Shown: positions 35,174-43,663, numbered from the stretch's first letter. The stretch is DNA of 55,648 nt from UBA3210 sp963610315 (GCA_963610315.1 CAVDMV010000011.1:1-55648); one strand, 5' to 3'. Numbers and translations: made by a program. The notes: generated by a model not told the origin, from the sequence alone.

Positions 35174-36094
35174 TTACCATAATTTTAATGTCTCCTTAAC
35201 TTTATCATTTGACAAAGATTTAAGTATCTTAAAATTAATTGTTGGCATATGAAATTTCTTTAATATTAATTCATAATTATCTTTAAAGAATTCATTAAAT
35301 ACTCTATTTAATAATTCAAAGATATAATTAGAAGACCAACCACCTTTAGTTTCAATTAATTTATAATATTCTTTTTGAATATGTTCTTCGGTTAGTAACA
35401 AGATAATATTATATTCTATAGGACAACTTTCTTTTTGATCAGCATTTTTTATTCTCAATTCTTTTTTAGTTTCTAAGAAATCTTCTGTTAATATTTTAGC
35501 CCATGTTCTACGTCCATATTTATTAACATAATCATAGTTTTTAATTACTATTCCTTCACCTAAACCTGATGTAAGTAAATACTTACCAGTATCGTTTAAT
35601 AAAGCTTTTAAATCATCGATTGATGGATTATCTATTTTCGCGATTAATGGTATTATATCTATACCTTTATAATCTTTTAATTCATTAGTCCATATATCGT
35701 AATTAATATAAGATAACGTTTCTTTATCAAATACATCAAAAATATAAAATTTCTTCCAAGCATCTAAATTATATCTTCTAATCGTATGAGGAACTAACCA
35801 TTCCCCATAGATAATATAATTAGGATGCTTTTTTAAATAAGCAAAAATATTATCATAAGTAGAATTAGGATTACCTTTACTAGAAGAAATAATCATCATA
35901 AAATCCGCGTTATCATTAAGAAGTGATAATTCTCTTTTTCTTGATCCAAATTTCAATTTTTTCTCATCATCAGATAGATAAATACATCCATTAGTTCCAT
36001 CTATTTTATATGTTAAATAGCATGTACCATTTAATATACCTTCTACCTCACTACTACCTAGTTTTTCAATATGTTGGTATGATTTATATTCCAT
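35174..36094 (-). CDS. RNA ligase (Rnl2-like, PF09414 type)
   Basis: A 306-residue covalent nucleotidyltransferase. Motif I is YKIDGTNGCIYL with the AMP-accepting Lys; motif Ia-like FGSRKRE follows; motif III is IIYGEWL; motif IV is GEGIVIKNY; motif V-like TWAKIL. All adenylation residues seem present. The C-terminal 80 residues form a separate helical domain. The ATG at 36094 follows AAGGAG. Phage relatives repair nicked tRNAs or RNA; the bacterial role is unknown. It is preceded by an AbiEi-like regulator and an AACTTG/CAAGTT palindrome, so regulation by that protein is plausible. Confidence 0.85.
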   Translation of the reverse strand: MEYKSYQHIEKLGSSEVEGILNGTCYLTYKIDGTNGCIYLSDDEKKLKFGSRKRELSLLNDNADFMMIISSSKGNPNSTYDNIFAYLKKHPNYIIYGEWLVPHTIRRYNLDAWKKFYIFDVFDKETLSYINYDIWTNELKDYKGIDIIPLIAKIDNPSIDDLKALLNDTGKYLLTSGLGEGIVIKNYDYVNKYGRRTWAKILTEDFLETKKELRIKNADQKESCPIEYNIILLLTEEHIQKEYYKLIETKGGWSSNYIFELLNRVFNEFFKDNYELILKKFHMPTINFKILKSLSNDKVKETLKLW

Positions 36095-36136
36095 TTTTCT
36101 TTTTACTCCTTTTTTATAAATCGGTATAGTAAAAAC

Positions 36137-36156
36137 AACTTGTAAATATTCAAGTT
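36137..36156. promoter_or_regulatory. Palindrome upstream of the RNA ligase gene
   Basis: AACTTG, 8 bases, CAAGTT: a 6-bp inverted repeat in the 103-bp gap between the AbiEi-like gene and the RNA ligase gene. AbiEi proteins bind inverted repeats; binding here is inferred. An additional AATTGCAATT palindrome lies at 36171-36180. Confidence 0.4.
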
Positions 36157-36197
36157 TAAAAACGTAATATAATTGCAATTATAATTTTAGTTTTTTG

Positions 36198-36779
36198 TTA
36201 ATTTTCAAATTCTCTTTTTATATGTTTTAATACTCCTAATTTAGAAGCATATTCATATAATTTTTCTTCATTATAATATTTCTTTTTGTACACGCTTAAC
36301 GCATAAGCTTTAGTTTCTATTGTATAATTATCCGGCTTAATGAATAAATCACAGATACATCTTTCTTTGTTATAACATCTAACTTTGTTATTAAAAGGTG
36401 TTTCGATCAATTCGCCTCCGAGATTATAAGCATCATTTTTAACAAATCTAACGCTTAATGAATCTTTCTTCTGAATTTTGGTACCGTAAGGAACAAGTAC
36501 TTCGTAATCTTTAATCTCTCTATTTTTCTTTAATAATCCATTTAAGAATAAGGCTGTATGTCCTCCATAAATAATCTTAGAATATTTTAAATGCATAATA
36601 TAAAGATAATCATTATGACCAACATTAGTAATATATACTCCACGAGATATTTTAGTTAATTTATTTTCTCTTACTAATCTAGTGATATAAATAGTATCAA
36701 TGTTATATTCTTTAATAATATTTTTATATAGATAACCGTTATTCTCATTTGCGATTTCTATAATTCTATCTTTGTTCAT
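36198..36779 (-). CDS. AbiEi-like antitoxin/transcriptional regulator
   Basis: A 193-residue protein: an N-terminal winged HTH (MNKDRIIEIANENNGYLY... ITRLVRENKLTKISRGVY) and the AbiEi C-terminal domain (KIIYGGHTALFLNGL, then NNKVRCYNKERCICDLF). AbiEi normally represses and neutralises the AbiEii nucleotidyltransferase toxin in type IV toxin-antitoxin systems against phage. Here no AbiEii gene follows; the next gene, 103 bp on, is an RNA ligase, another nucleotidyltransferase fold. ATG at 36779 with AAGGAA just upstream. Confidence 0.8.
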   Translation of the reverse strand: MNKDRIIEIANENNGYLYKNIIKEYNIDTIYITRLVRENKLTKISRGVYITNVGHNDYLYIMHLKYSKIIYGGHTALFLNGLLKKNREIKDYEVLVPYGTKIQKKDSLSVRFVKNDAYNLGGELIETPFNNKVRCYNKERCICDLFIKPDNYTIETKAYALSVYKKKYYNEEKLYEYASKLGVLKHIKREFEN

Positions 36780-36880
36780 CTTGTTCCTTTCATACTTATA
36801 GTATATATTATTCACATTAAATTACAACTATTATCTCAAATTAGTATTATAGTTTTCTGAATAAACACATTGTAAATAAA

Positions 36881-36903
36881 AATACCACAGATAAAGTGGT
36901 ATT
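36881..36903 (-). terminator. Hairpin in the 467-bp gap before the coiled-coil gene
   Basis: AATACCAC, 7-nt loop, GTGGTATT, with A-rich left flank giving a U-tract on the minus strand. Besides this hairpin and the one at 37184, the gap 36780-37246 holds three copies of TTCACCGCA (36959, 37131, 37213) but no gene that I can support. Confidence 0.55.
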
Positions 36904-37183
36904 AAGGTTATATTTTATTTTTTTACTAGTTAATGTGTATTAACTGCTTTTTTTATACCTTCACCGCAAGAAATGAATGAATATTTATTTATTCTTTATC
37001 ATATTTTTTAGAATTAAAATTTAAATAAATCATCTAGAATTATCGAATTCGAAAACGAATAATAATACTCATTCTTATAAATATCACAAGGAGATATAGC
37101 ATCTTCGCGGTGGAGCGCGCATTTTACGTATTCACCGCAAAGTTGTAGATAAAATTATGTTTTCATTTACCCTCCAAATAAAA

Positions 37184-37226
37184 ACAGCTGTGATGAATCA
37201 CCTAAAATAGGTTTTCACCGCAGCTA
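37184..37226 (-). terminator. Terminator of the coiled-coil gene
   Basis: CAGCT and AGCTG outer arms plus ACCT/AGGT inner arms make a long imperfect hairpin, with AAAA on the left acting as a U-tract on the minus transcript, about 20 bp after the stop codon. Confidence 0.65.
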
Positions 37227-37246
37227 TGTTATATTTTTTTTATTAG

Positions 37247-38098
37247 TTATAAAGTTTTATACCAACAAGATGATACTGCTTGTAAATATGTTTCTTTATC
37301 TTTATCAGTAAATACGGCATAGATAAAAGAAAGCATCGTAAATATCGTAGTCAACTTTTCTTCATTAGTTAAATTAAAGAAATTAATAAATTTTTTCTTT
37401 TCATTAGTTTCTTCATCGACAAAAATACGTTTTTCTTTTTCTTTAGAACCATGATAACCTTTAGATTCTAAATTAACTAACCATAAGATATGTTCTAATA
37501 CCTTCTTATCTTCCATTAATGGAACAGCTTTATAAAAGCGTAAAGGTAATTTAACTTTTCCATTGATTAAATTAAGTAAGTAATAAGAAGCAGATGCTTC
37601 TATTGTATTAGTTAGTACACTTAGGATCTTTTCTAATAAAGCAACAATATCATCTCTAAATAGATAAGTATAATAATCTCGATCAGAAATAGAATTAATT
37701 TGAATCTTATAAGCTACTTGTATTACATTATCTAATCCTAATTGGAATTTAATCGCAAGTGCGTCAATATCAGGCCATTTAGGATAAGATAAGCTACGGA
37801 TGTTCTTAATAAGTCTTTTCTGTTCAGTAGTAAAATGGGCTAAAATTTCATTACCTTCTAATTTCTTAACTTTGTTATTTAAAGTTGCGATATCTCTTTG
37901 TAAATCAGTAATAATACTCTTTAAATGATTTACTTCACCTTTACCTAAGCCTGCATCAAATTTTTCTTTACGAAGCTCATCTACTTTAGTCTTTAATTTT
38001 TCATTTTCTTTAGTAAGTTTTACAATTTCATCATCTTTTTGCTGAATTACTTCATTTAATTTATTTTGTATTTTATTTGTCTTGTCATATGATTTCAT
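37247..38098 (-). CDS. Coiled-coil protein of unknown function
   Basis: A 283-residue protein. Residues about 5-85 are a heptad-rich coiled coil (NKLNEVIQQKDDEIVKLTKENEKLKTKV...), followed by a globular helical domain with no catalytic motif and Trp residues near the end (SSCWYKTL). No signal or membrane segment, so probably cytoplasmic. The ATG at 38098 was chosen because the longer form starts upstream of an AAGGGA site. It is a single-gene unit with its own hairpin. Reminiscent of small phage- or plasmid-type coiled-coil proteins but not recognised. Confidence 0.6.
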   Translation of the reverse strand: MKSYDKTNKIQNKLNEVIQQKDDEIVKLTKENEKLKTKVDELRKEKFDAGLGKGEVNHLKSIITDLQRDIATLNNKVKKLEGNEILAHFTTEQKRLIKNIRSLSYPKWPDIDALAIKFQLGLDNVIQVAYKIQINSISDRDYYTYLFRDDIVALLEKILSVLTNTIEASASYYLLNLINGKVKLPLRFYKAVPLMEDKKVLEHILWLVNLESKGYHGSKEKEKRIFVDEETNEKKKFINFFNLTNEEKLTTIFTMLSFIYAVFTDKDKETYLQAVSSCWYKTL

Positions 38099-38224
38099 AC
38101 GTATAATCCCTTGTATATAATTAAAGAGAGAATAAAATATTCTCCTAGTTTTCAAACTATTTTAACACTTAAAAGGAATATTAGCAAATACCCTTTTTAT
38201 TAGTTTAGATGATAGTAACCTTAA

Positions 38225-38803
38225 TTAACGTAGTTCAAGTAAATAAGATATTCCTATTCCCACCGCGGCAGAAATAATAATAAATAAGATTGAATTAATT
38301 CTTTTCTTTTTAATAACTAGATAAACTATATAAAGAACTAATAACAAAGAAAAACAAATAATAAAAGATAAATTAAAATTAAATTCGTTTAAAGAACTAA
38401 ACCCGATCTCTTTATAAAATAAGCTTAATCCAGCGACTAATATTAAACCAATCGCGACTGGTTTTACTCCTTCTAAAAGACCTTTAACATACTTATTATC
38501 CATAATCTTAGAAAGTAAACAAGCAATGAGTAAAATAATAATAAATGAAGGTAAAATAACTCCGATAGTCGCAACTATCGCTCCTAGAACATTACCTTGT
38601 GAATAGCCTACAAAAGTGGCTAGATTTACTGCGATTGGTCCTGGAGTAGATTCAGCAATACCAATAAAAGAATATAAATCACTTTCTTCTAACCAAGAAT
38701 GAGAGACACATGTTTCCTTTAATAAAGGAATCATCGCGTAACCTCCTCCAAAAGTAAATAAGCCTATTTTAAAGAATTCAATAAATAAGAGAAGATAAAT
38801 CAT
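38225..38803 (-). CDS. Chromate transporter, half-size subunit 2
   Basis: A 192-residue membrane protein of the CHR family. The signature FFKIGLFTFGGGYAMIPLLKE at the start and the STPGPIAVNLATFVGY motif (residues about 52-67) are diagnostic. Half-size CHR proteins work as heteropairs with opposite topology to export chromate or a related anion. The ATG overlaps the stop of the first subunit by four bases (ATGA), as usual for these pairs. Confidence 0.93.
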   Translation of the reverse strand: MIYLLLFIEFFKIGLFTFGGGYAMIPLLKETCVSHSWLEESDLYSFIGIAESTPGPIAVNLATFVGYSQGNVLGAIVATIGVILPSFIIILLIACLLSKIMDNKYVKGLLEGVKPVAIGLILVAGLSLFYKEIGFSSLNEFNFNLSFIICFSLLLVLYIVYLVIKKKRINSILFIIISAAVGIGISYLLELR

Positions 38804-39366
38804 TGTCTTTCCTCCCTTACTTTATTTAAAGCATTAACAAAAATACCTAACACTCCTCCAATTAAAATACAATAGATGGATGAGAAATTAAGGTTAAATA
38901 ATTCAACTAAGACCATTAAGATAACAGTGGTAACTAAGATAAGAATATTAAATAACTTCTTCTTCATCTTAATAATCATATTAATCGAAGTTGATAAGAT
39001 TAAAATACTAACTGCTGCATTAATTCCAATAAATGCGTATTTAACGGCCTTTATACCCATGAATTCATGATAGAACAGGGAAATTACTAAGATAATAATA
39101 AACGAAGGCATAACGACGCCTAAAGTGGCAAATAAGGCACCTAAGAACTTATTTCTTTTATAGCCTACGTATGTAGCTAGATTTATTGCAGTAGGTCCTG
39201 GAGTAGATTCAGCGATTGCGACAATATCTAAGAGTTCATCGTTAGTTAAATATTCTCTTTTTTCAACTACTTCTTCTTTAATTGAAGGAATCATCGCATA
39301 GCCTCCTCCAAAAGTAAAGAGACCTATTTTAAAAAAGAGACAAAATAATTTAATTAGTTCTTTCAT
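38800..39366 (-). CDS. Chromate transporter, half-size subunit 1
   Basis: A 188-residue CHR-family membrane protein paired with the next gene. It has the same FFKIGLFTFGGGYAMIPSIKEE start and STPGPTAINLATYVGY motif. Overlaps by 17 bp with the upstream Pr6Pr-type gene, so three genes form an operon. The physiological substrate in gut anaerobes is unknown; sulfate-like anions or chromate are possible. Confidence 0.93.
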   Translation of the reverse strand: MKELIKLFCLFFKIGLFTFGGGYAMIPSIKEEVVEKREYLTNDELLDIVAIAESTPGPTAINLATYVGYKRNKFLGALFATLGVVMPSFIIILVISLFYHEFMGIKAVKYAFIGINAAVSILILSTSINMIIKMKKKLFNILILVTTVILMVLVELFNLNFSSIYCILIGGVLGIFVNALNKVREERQ

Positions 39367-40330
39367 CTTTTTTTGCTTTCTTTCTTTGTTTTAATTTATC
39401 TTTTTCAATCTTACGTTCTTCTTTTCTCTTTAAAACTATTTTTAAAGCTCCATCAATATAAATATCTAAGACTTTATTAAATGGTAAAGAATTCTTTTCT
39501 GCAATAATAAATAAAGTTTCTAATGGAATATTTAATTCATTCTTATATGAGATAAATTGTAATCTTTCACCTAATTTATAAACTGCTTCTTTAACTTCAT
39601 CGACCGTATCAAATTTATAATCGTTCGCGATCTTTTTTGAAATTAATACTTTTCTTTTTTCATTAAAGAAGTTATGGACTAGACGGAGGATAAAAGCAAT
39701 AACTAAAGCTCCTAAACACATTGAAAGTAATGCTACTTCCTTAGGAACATATTTCATAAATTCATATAAATCTCTCCATCCGCCGTTTGCTTCACCAATT
39801 AATCCGACCATGATGTAATAAACAAGAGCATAGATACAAAAAGGAATTAAAGCAATAAAAAGATCTTTATAAGTAAGGTGAACATCTGATTCAATAAAAC
39901 AGAATAAAAGAATACAAGAAATAGGAGTAACAATGTGCAATAAGAAATTATTTCTTGAGATTGCTTCTAAACCAATCATTGGGACTAAGATATTAACTGA
40001 AAAAAGAAATACTAAAGTAAGCATAATCGTTCCAGCATAAAGAAACTTAATAGCCCAACGAGGTGTGACATATTGATATTTTCTAATGCCGGTTATGGCG
40101 TTAGGGATAAGTAGTACGCAGCCAATGGAAGCGACAATATTTGAAATAGTAGTAAAAAATTCTAATACCTTAATTGATCCCATCTCAGGAAAAGCATCAC
40201 TAGGCTTCATAAGGAATCCCCAGATAATTCCTGTTAATGAGAATATAAAAACGATAATACTTGCACATAAAGCAAGGATAGATCGATATGAATAAAATTT
40301 TTCAATTTGAGTTTTGTTAGATAAGTTCAT
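39350..40330 (-). CDS. Pr6Pr family membrane protein
   Basis: A 326-residue protein with six hydrophobic helices in the first 215 residues. FFTTISNIVASIGCVLL, LHIVTPISCILLF and IPFCIYALVYYIMVGL match the pattern of Pr6Pr/FAR-17a-like six-helix proteins, whose function in bacteria is not known. A basic cytoplasmic tail of about 110 residues ends in a Lys/Arg-rich run. The ATG at 40330 follows AAGGTG. It precedes the chromate transporter pair with a 17-bp overlap. Confidence 0.75.
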   Translation of the reverse strand: MNLSNKTQIEKFYSYRSILALCASIIVFIFSLTGIIWGFLMKPSDAFPEMGSIKVLEFFTTISNIVASIGCVLLIPNAITGIRKYQYVTPRWAIKFLYAGTIMLTLVFLFSVNILVPMIGLEAISRNNFLLHIVTPISCILLFCFIESDVHLTYKDLFIALIPFCIYALVYYIMVGLIGEANGGWRDLYEFMKYVPKEVALLSMCLGALVIAFILRLVHNFFNEKRKVLISKKIANDYKFDTVDEVKEAVYKLGERLQFISYKNELNIPLETLFIIAEKNSLPFNKVLDIYIDGALKIVLKRKEERKIEKDKLKQRKKAKKDERTN

Positions 40331-40505
40331 AGTGCACACCTTTTTCTAACATTCTAACAAAAATGTAAAAAATTATAAATGATAGATAAATAATTATTTT
40401 AAAAACTCATTTTATTTATGTTATTAATTTTTCATTTTATTTTCTTCTCATAATCAAGATAGCAGATTATAAAACATTGCTTTAGTGAGCATTTTTAACC
40501 CTTAG

Positions 40506-40814
40506 TTACGAGAAACTCGCAAATGAAGGTATGTTTTTGTTAAATAAAGCCAATAATTGAGGATATTTTAATTTTAAGTTTGAAAGAGAAGAGGTAGTGA
40601 ATCTTTTAGTAGATTTAACCTCAATTACATTTATTTTACCTTTTATAAAAGATACAAAATCTATTTCGTAACGGTTATCATTATATTCAAATGTATGATA
40701 GTTAGCTCCTATTACATGCAAAACAATTAATATAGTATATTTTTCTAAATGAAATTGCTTTGAATAGTCTATAAATGTATAAAAATCCTTTGAAACAGAT
40801 GTAATACTATATTG
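40506..40814 (-). pseudogene. Fragment of a DUF4143/PD-(D/E)XK-type protein
   Basis: The open frame codes for about 102 residues without a start, ending with RYEIDFVSFIKGKINVIEVK and a TTSSLSNLK..YP segment, the nuclease-like end (D...E-x-K) of AAA/DUF4143-type proteins such as the gene at 11975. The frame starts after an in-frame TAA at about 40815 and has no ribosome site. The ATPase half is missing. The 325 bp to its right (40815-41140) show no gene that I can support. Confidence 0.6.
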
Positions 40815-41140
40815 TTAATCAAGTTAGGTACTAAATAAAAATCTTAGAACAAATTGAACAATGAAAAATTCTTCCCGATAGCTGATATTATAAGAAACAT
40901 TAATTTAGAAAATTTGTTTCATCATATTCAATTTTTTCCTTACCAAACTGGTTTTATTTTATCTTGACACTTTCATTTTAATCCTTTTCGCAAATTTTAT
41001 ATAACTTTTGCGACAAATATTCAATAAACAAACGTTGAAAATCCCGGCCTCAACAAGCCAACAAAATAAGTAATTATTCATCTTATGCTTACTTTTAATA
41101 AGAATTCATTAATAATATATTTAATTTTGAATTACTTTTA

Positions 41141-41400
41141 TTATGGTCTTTCTTTTTCAATATCTGAATCAATTGGAGAAGTCTTTTTTAGATATTCTAA
41201 TTTTTTATATGTTTCCATTTTATTAACTTTCTCTTTTTTAGTTGAATTAGGAGCTTTAATAATAAATGGATTACAACCTTCATTTATTACAGTTCTTGCA
41301 TATGTTTCAAAGAAGGTTTGTTTTGTTTGCCCATACCTTCTAAAATAGAATCTAGTTCATTATAGATATCATCATCTAATCTAATACTAATTGTTTTCAT
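41141..41400 (-). pseudogene. Frameshifted RelB/DinJ-type antitoxin
   Basis: The minus strand starts MKTISIRLDDDIYNELDSIL, with AAGGA upstream: a ribbon-helix-helix antitoxin start. About residue 24 (GMG) the frame is lost by one base; the continuation TFFETYARTVINEGCNPFII in another frame fits the DinJ/RelB body (TTAFNVFATAVV..PFEV). The total would be about 86 residues. No toxin gene follows. Confidence 0.75.
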
Positions 41401-41534
41401 TTTAGATTTATCCTTTCTTTAAAACTAATTGTGAATTCCTATATATAAGATTGCTTATTTGACAAATATAGAGATTTTTACAATATTTCTTCAAAATAGT
41501 TCATTTTTTAATAACACTGTGCAAATTATGCTTT

Positions 41535-42341
41535 TTATTTATTCTTTTGTTTTAAATAAAAGAAGGTCTTTAGTCTATCAATTTCTCTTTTTAATTCTTC
41601 TTCACTAGGTAAATATGTTTTATATTTTGCCGCATATAATTGATTATTAATATGAAGAGACGAATATCTTGCGACATCTTCATCAGTATCAGAACATAAT
41701 AATATACCAATGGTAGGATTATCATCTTCTTGCTTTTCTAATTCATCATACATATGAACATACATATCCATTTGTCCAATATCTTGATGACTTAGTTTCC
41801 CTGTCTTTAAATCAATTAGGACAAAGCACTTAAGGATATAGTTATAAAATACTAAATCTATAAAGTAATCTTCTTTTTCAGTATGAATTCTTTTTTGTGA
41901 CGAAACAAAAGCATAGCCTTTTCCATACTTCTCAGTTAATTTTTTTGATTAACTTTTTATAATTTCTAATCCATAATTTTCTTTTCTAGTATCTTTTAAT
42001 TCTTCATCATGAATTCTTTTACCAAATCATCCAATTTCTTTAATTAAAAGAATATTTACAGATTGATAGGCTATATTTTTTGATTTTACAATTAGGTTTG
42101 AAATATCATTAAATATATCATCACTTTCATTTGTAGTAGGTAATGTTGGCAATTTAAACAAGTCTTCATCGACTTTACCTGTTAATAAATCAAATTCAGT
42201 AAGAACTTCATAACTAGGATTAAAATGTCCATTCTCAAGTCTATTTACAGTGGTAAAATCAATACCTAATTTATGAGCAAGTTCAGTTTGTGTGAGATTA
42301 TTATCTTTTCTATATTTTTTTAGTTTATCTTTAAATTCCAT
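41535..42341 (-). pseudogene. Broken YhcG/DUF1016 nuclease gene with N-terminal HTH
   Basis: In one frame from ATG 42341: an Xre-type HTH (KYRKDNNLTQTELAHKLGID), a linker, and the DUF1016 N-terminal part (NDISNLIVKSKNIAYQSVNILL). TGA at about 42026, where homologues have Trp, and a TAA about 33 codons further interrupt it. It then joins directly (KLTEKYGKG|YAFVSSQKRIHTE) to the PD-(D/E)XK C-terminal domain (DYFIDLVFYNYILKCFVLIDLKTG ... NPTIGILLC). About 150-200 residues between the two GKG segments of intact homologues are missing. The final 78 codons are open, but there is no sound start within them. Confidence 0.85.
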
Positions 42342-42478
42342 ATTATCTACCTTTTTTATTTAAAATATAGCATAAATGCAATATATAATATAAATTAATG
42401 AATATTAATCAATCCAATATCTTATAAAATTAGAAATATCATTGTTAACAACAATTATTATTAATAATCCTATTTAAT

Positions 42479-42544
42479 TTAGAGTGATACTGTTTCAATT
42501 ATCTCTTTCCATATTTGTTCATCACACTTTTTACAAAAGCTCAT
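42479..42544 (-). pseudogene. AbiEii toxin remnant (21 codons)
   Basis: The frame starts with ATG at 42544, overlapping the last codons of the AbiEi-like gene, and reads MSFCKKCDEQIWKEIIETVS, Leu, stop. The IWKEIIETVS phrase is a usual opening of AbiEii/AbiGii nucleotidyltransferase toxins. The rest, including the GSxxxD active site, is gone. The overlap position is normal for AbiEi-AbiEii pairs. Confidence 0.65.
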
Positions 42545-43142
42545 TCATTAATCCTCCTTCATAAATATTTTTATAAACAATTGGAGGATATAAAGAGATA
42601 TATTCTTTAACGCGATTAAAATCCACATTTGTTTTTATAATAAAATCTCTTAACTTAGATTTATATTCCTCTCCCTTGAGTTCAGAATATTTATTAATAT
42701 CCTTCATTAGTTCTAAAAATTGTAATGATGATAAATTTTCATCGTTAATTTTACATATCGGTTTATAAACAATAATAGTATAACCTTCAATATTTTGTTT
42801 TCTTTGCTTAGTAGTTGCTTTATTTGATGTAGCTTCTATAACTGCAGGATTTTGAGTAGTAAAACCATACATATTAGCTAAAGTAAGACCTGAATAAAAT
42901 CCATTTTTAAAATCATTTAAATATACTTTATCTACATATTTATCAATAGATACCTTTCCTTCAGTACCTAAAATAGTCTTATATCTTTTAAAATAAACAC
43001 CATTATATAATCTTACTAATATTCCATGATCAGTATATCTTTTTAATTCCTGTCTTAAATAATTTTTACTCTTACATGGAATCTCATCTATAAATATAGG
43101 TTCTCCATTTACATAACTATCAATAATTGAATTTAAATCCAT
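42531..43142 (-). CDS. AbiEi-like antitoxin (DUF6088 type), orphan
   Basis: A 203-residue protein. The N-terminal winged HTH (SYVNGEPIFIDEIPCKSKNYLRQELKRYTDHGILVRLYNGVYF) and the body with FYSGLTLANMYGFTTQNPAVIEATSNKAT are typical for AbiEi/DUF6088 antitoxins of type IV toxin-antitoxin systems. The reading frame is complete, with GAGGTG 5 bp before the ATG. Only a 21-codon AbiEii toxin remnant follows, so this antitoxin is an orphan, perhaps protecting against incoming AbiEii toxins or simply decaying. Confidence 0.8.
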   Translation of the reverse strand: MDLNSIIDSYVNGEPIFIDEIPCKSKNYLRQELKRYTDHGILVRLYNGVYFKRYKTILGTEGKVSIDKYVDKVYLNDFKNGFYSGLTLANMYGFTTQNPAVIEATSNKATTKQRKQNIEGYTIIVYKPICKINDENLSSLQFLELMKDINKYSELKGEEYKSKLRDFIIKTNVDFNRVKEYISLYPPIVYKNIYEGGLMNELL

Positions 43143-43252
43143 AACCACACCTCACAATATTGAAATTATATATTTCACGATTATTACATCATCTATTTTA
43201 AAAATTAAAAGTGTGATAGTATTTATGTATCTTTTTTTATAGATTAGTCTGT

Positions 43253-43281
43253 ATGCAATTGCATTGAAGTACACATATAAT
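43253..43281 (+). promoter_or_regulatory. Promoter with palindromic operator before dinJ-like pseudogene
   Basis: A perfect 12-bp palindrome ATGCAATTGCAT (43253-43264) overlaps the -35 region; TATAAT lies at 43276-43281, with 17 bp after ATGCAA. Autorepression by the former antitoxin is inferred. Confidence 0.55.
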
Positions 43282-43305
43282 AAGTATAGAAAGAAGATAA
43301 TTATT

Positions 43306-43578
43306 ATGGCAATCACAAATTTCACTATTAGTTTAGATAGCGACTTAATAAAGCAATCTGAAGCAATGTAACATGAACTCGGAATAGACTTATCTACCGC
43401 GATTAATGTATTTTTACGTAAGTCTATTGCAGTAGGTGGTTTCCCATTTGATGTTAGATTGGAAGAACCTAATAAAGAAACATTACTCGCTCTTTTAGAA
43501 GCTGAAAAGATTTCTAAAGATCCAACTGTAAAAGGTTATTCCTATGTTGAAGAAGCGCTAAAGGAACTTAAGAAATGA
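43306..43578 (+). pseudogene. dinJ: dinJ-like antitoxin with one nonsense codon
   Basis: The 90-codon frame reads MAITNFTISLDSDLIKQSEA, Met, TAA at 43369-43371, then HELGIDLSTAINVFLRKS and GGFPFDVRLEE. This is a complete RelB/DinJ antitoxin (ribbon-helix-helix plus toxin-binding tail) apart from the single stop. The promoter and operator are still present, so decay is recent. The ATGA at the end overlaps the toxin remnant start, as in intact operons. Confidence 0.85.
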
Positions 43579-43646
43579 GTAAATTAGAAATTAATTGGAC
43601 AACTTAATTTAAAAAGGACCATAAGAAAAAAGCTATAGATGAATAA
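43575..43646 (+). pseudogene. yafQ: yafQ-like toxin remnant
   Basis: Starting in the ATGA overlap, the frame reads MSKLEINWTT, TAA, FKKDHKKKA. YafQ/RelE-type toxins begin with W-T-x-Q-FKKDYK, so the TAA replaces a CAA Gln codon. After about 23 codons the frame ends and runs into the terminator of the convergent EAL gene; the catalytic region is deleted. Confidence 0.7.
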
Positions 43647-43656
43647 CACCTATAGC
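43625..43656 (-). terminator. Terminator of the SipW/EAL cluster
   Basis: GCTATAG / CTATAGC stem with 11-nt loop; the six A residues to the left are the U-tract of the minus transcript. It closes the long minus-strand cluster. Confidence 0.75.
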
Positions 43657-43663
43657 CATAATA

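Noticed and set aside
36198..36779. Complete AbiE toxin-antitoxin pair
   Set aside because: No AbiEii-type gene with the GSxxxD nucleotidyltransferase motif is adjacent; the neighbour is an RNA ligase.
40980..41100. RelE/YafQ toxin downstream of the first dinJ-like pseudogene
   Set aside because: The minus strand here gives only short frames without toxin-like residues.
41085..41348. Plus-strand open frame of 87 codons, hydrophobic
   Set aside because: It is the antisense of the dinJ-like pseudogene; the minus strand shows the recognisable protein.
42027..42341. Independent intact HTH regulator gene
   Set aside because: The frame continues past the TGA into recognisable DUF1016 sequence, so it is part of a broken YhcG-type gene.
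43306..43646. Stop-codon readthrough or recoding (TAA as sense)
   Set aside because: TAA is a normal terminator of many intact genes here, and both genes have further damage; decay is simpler.
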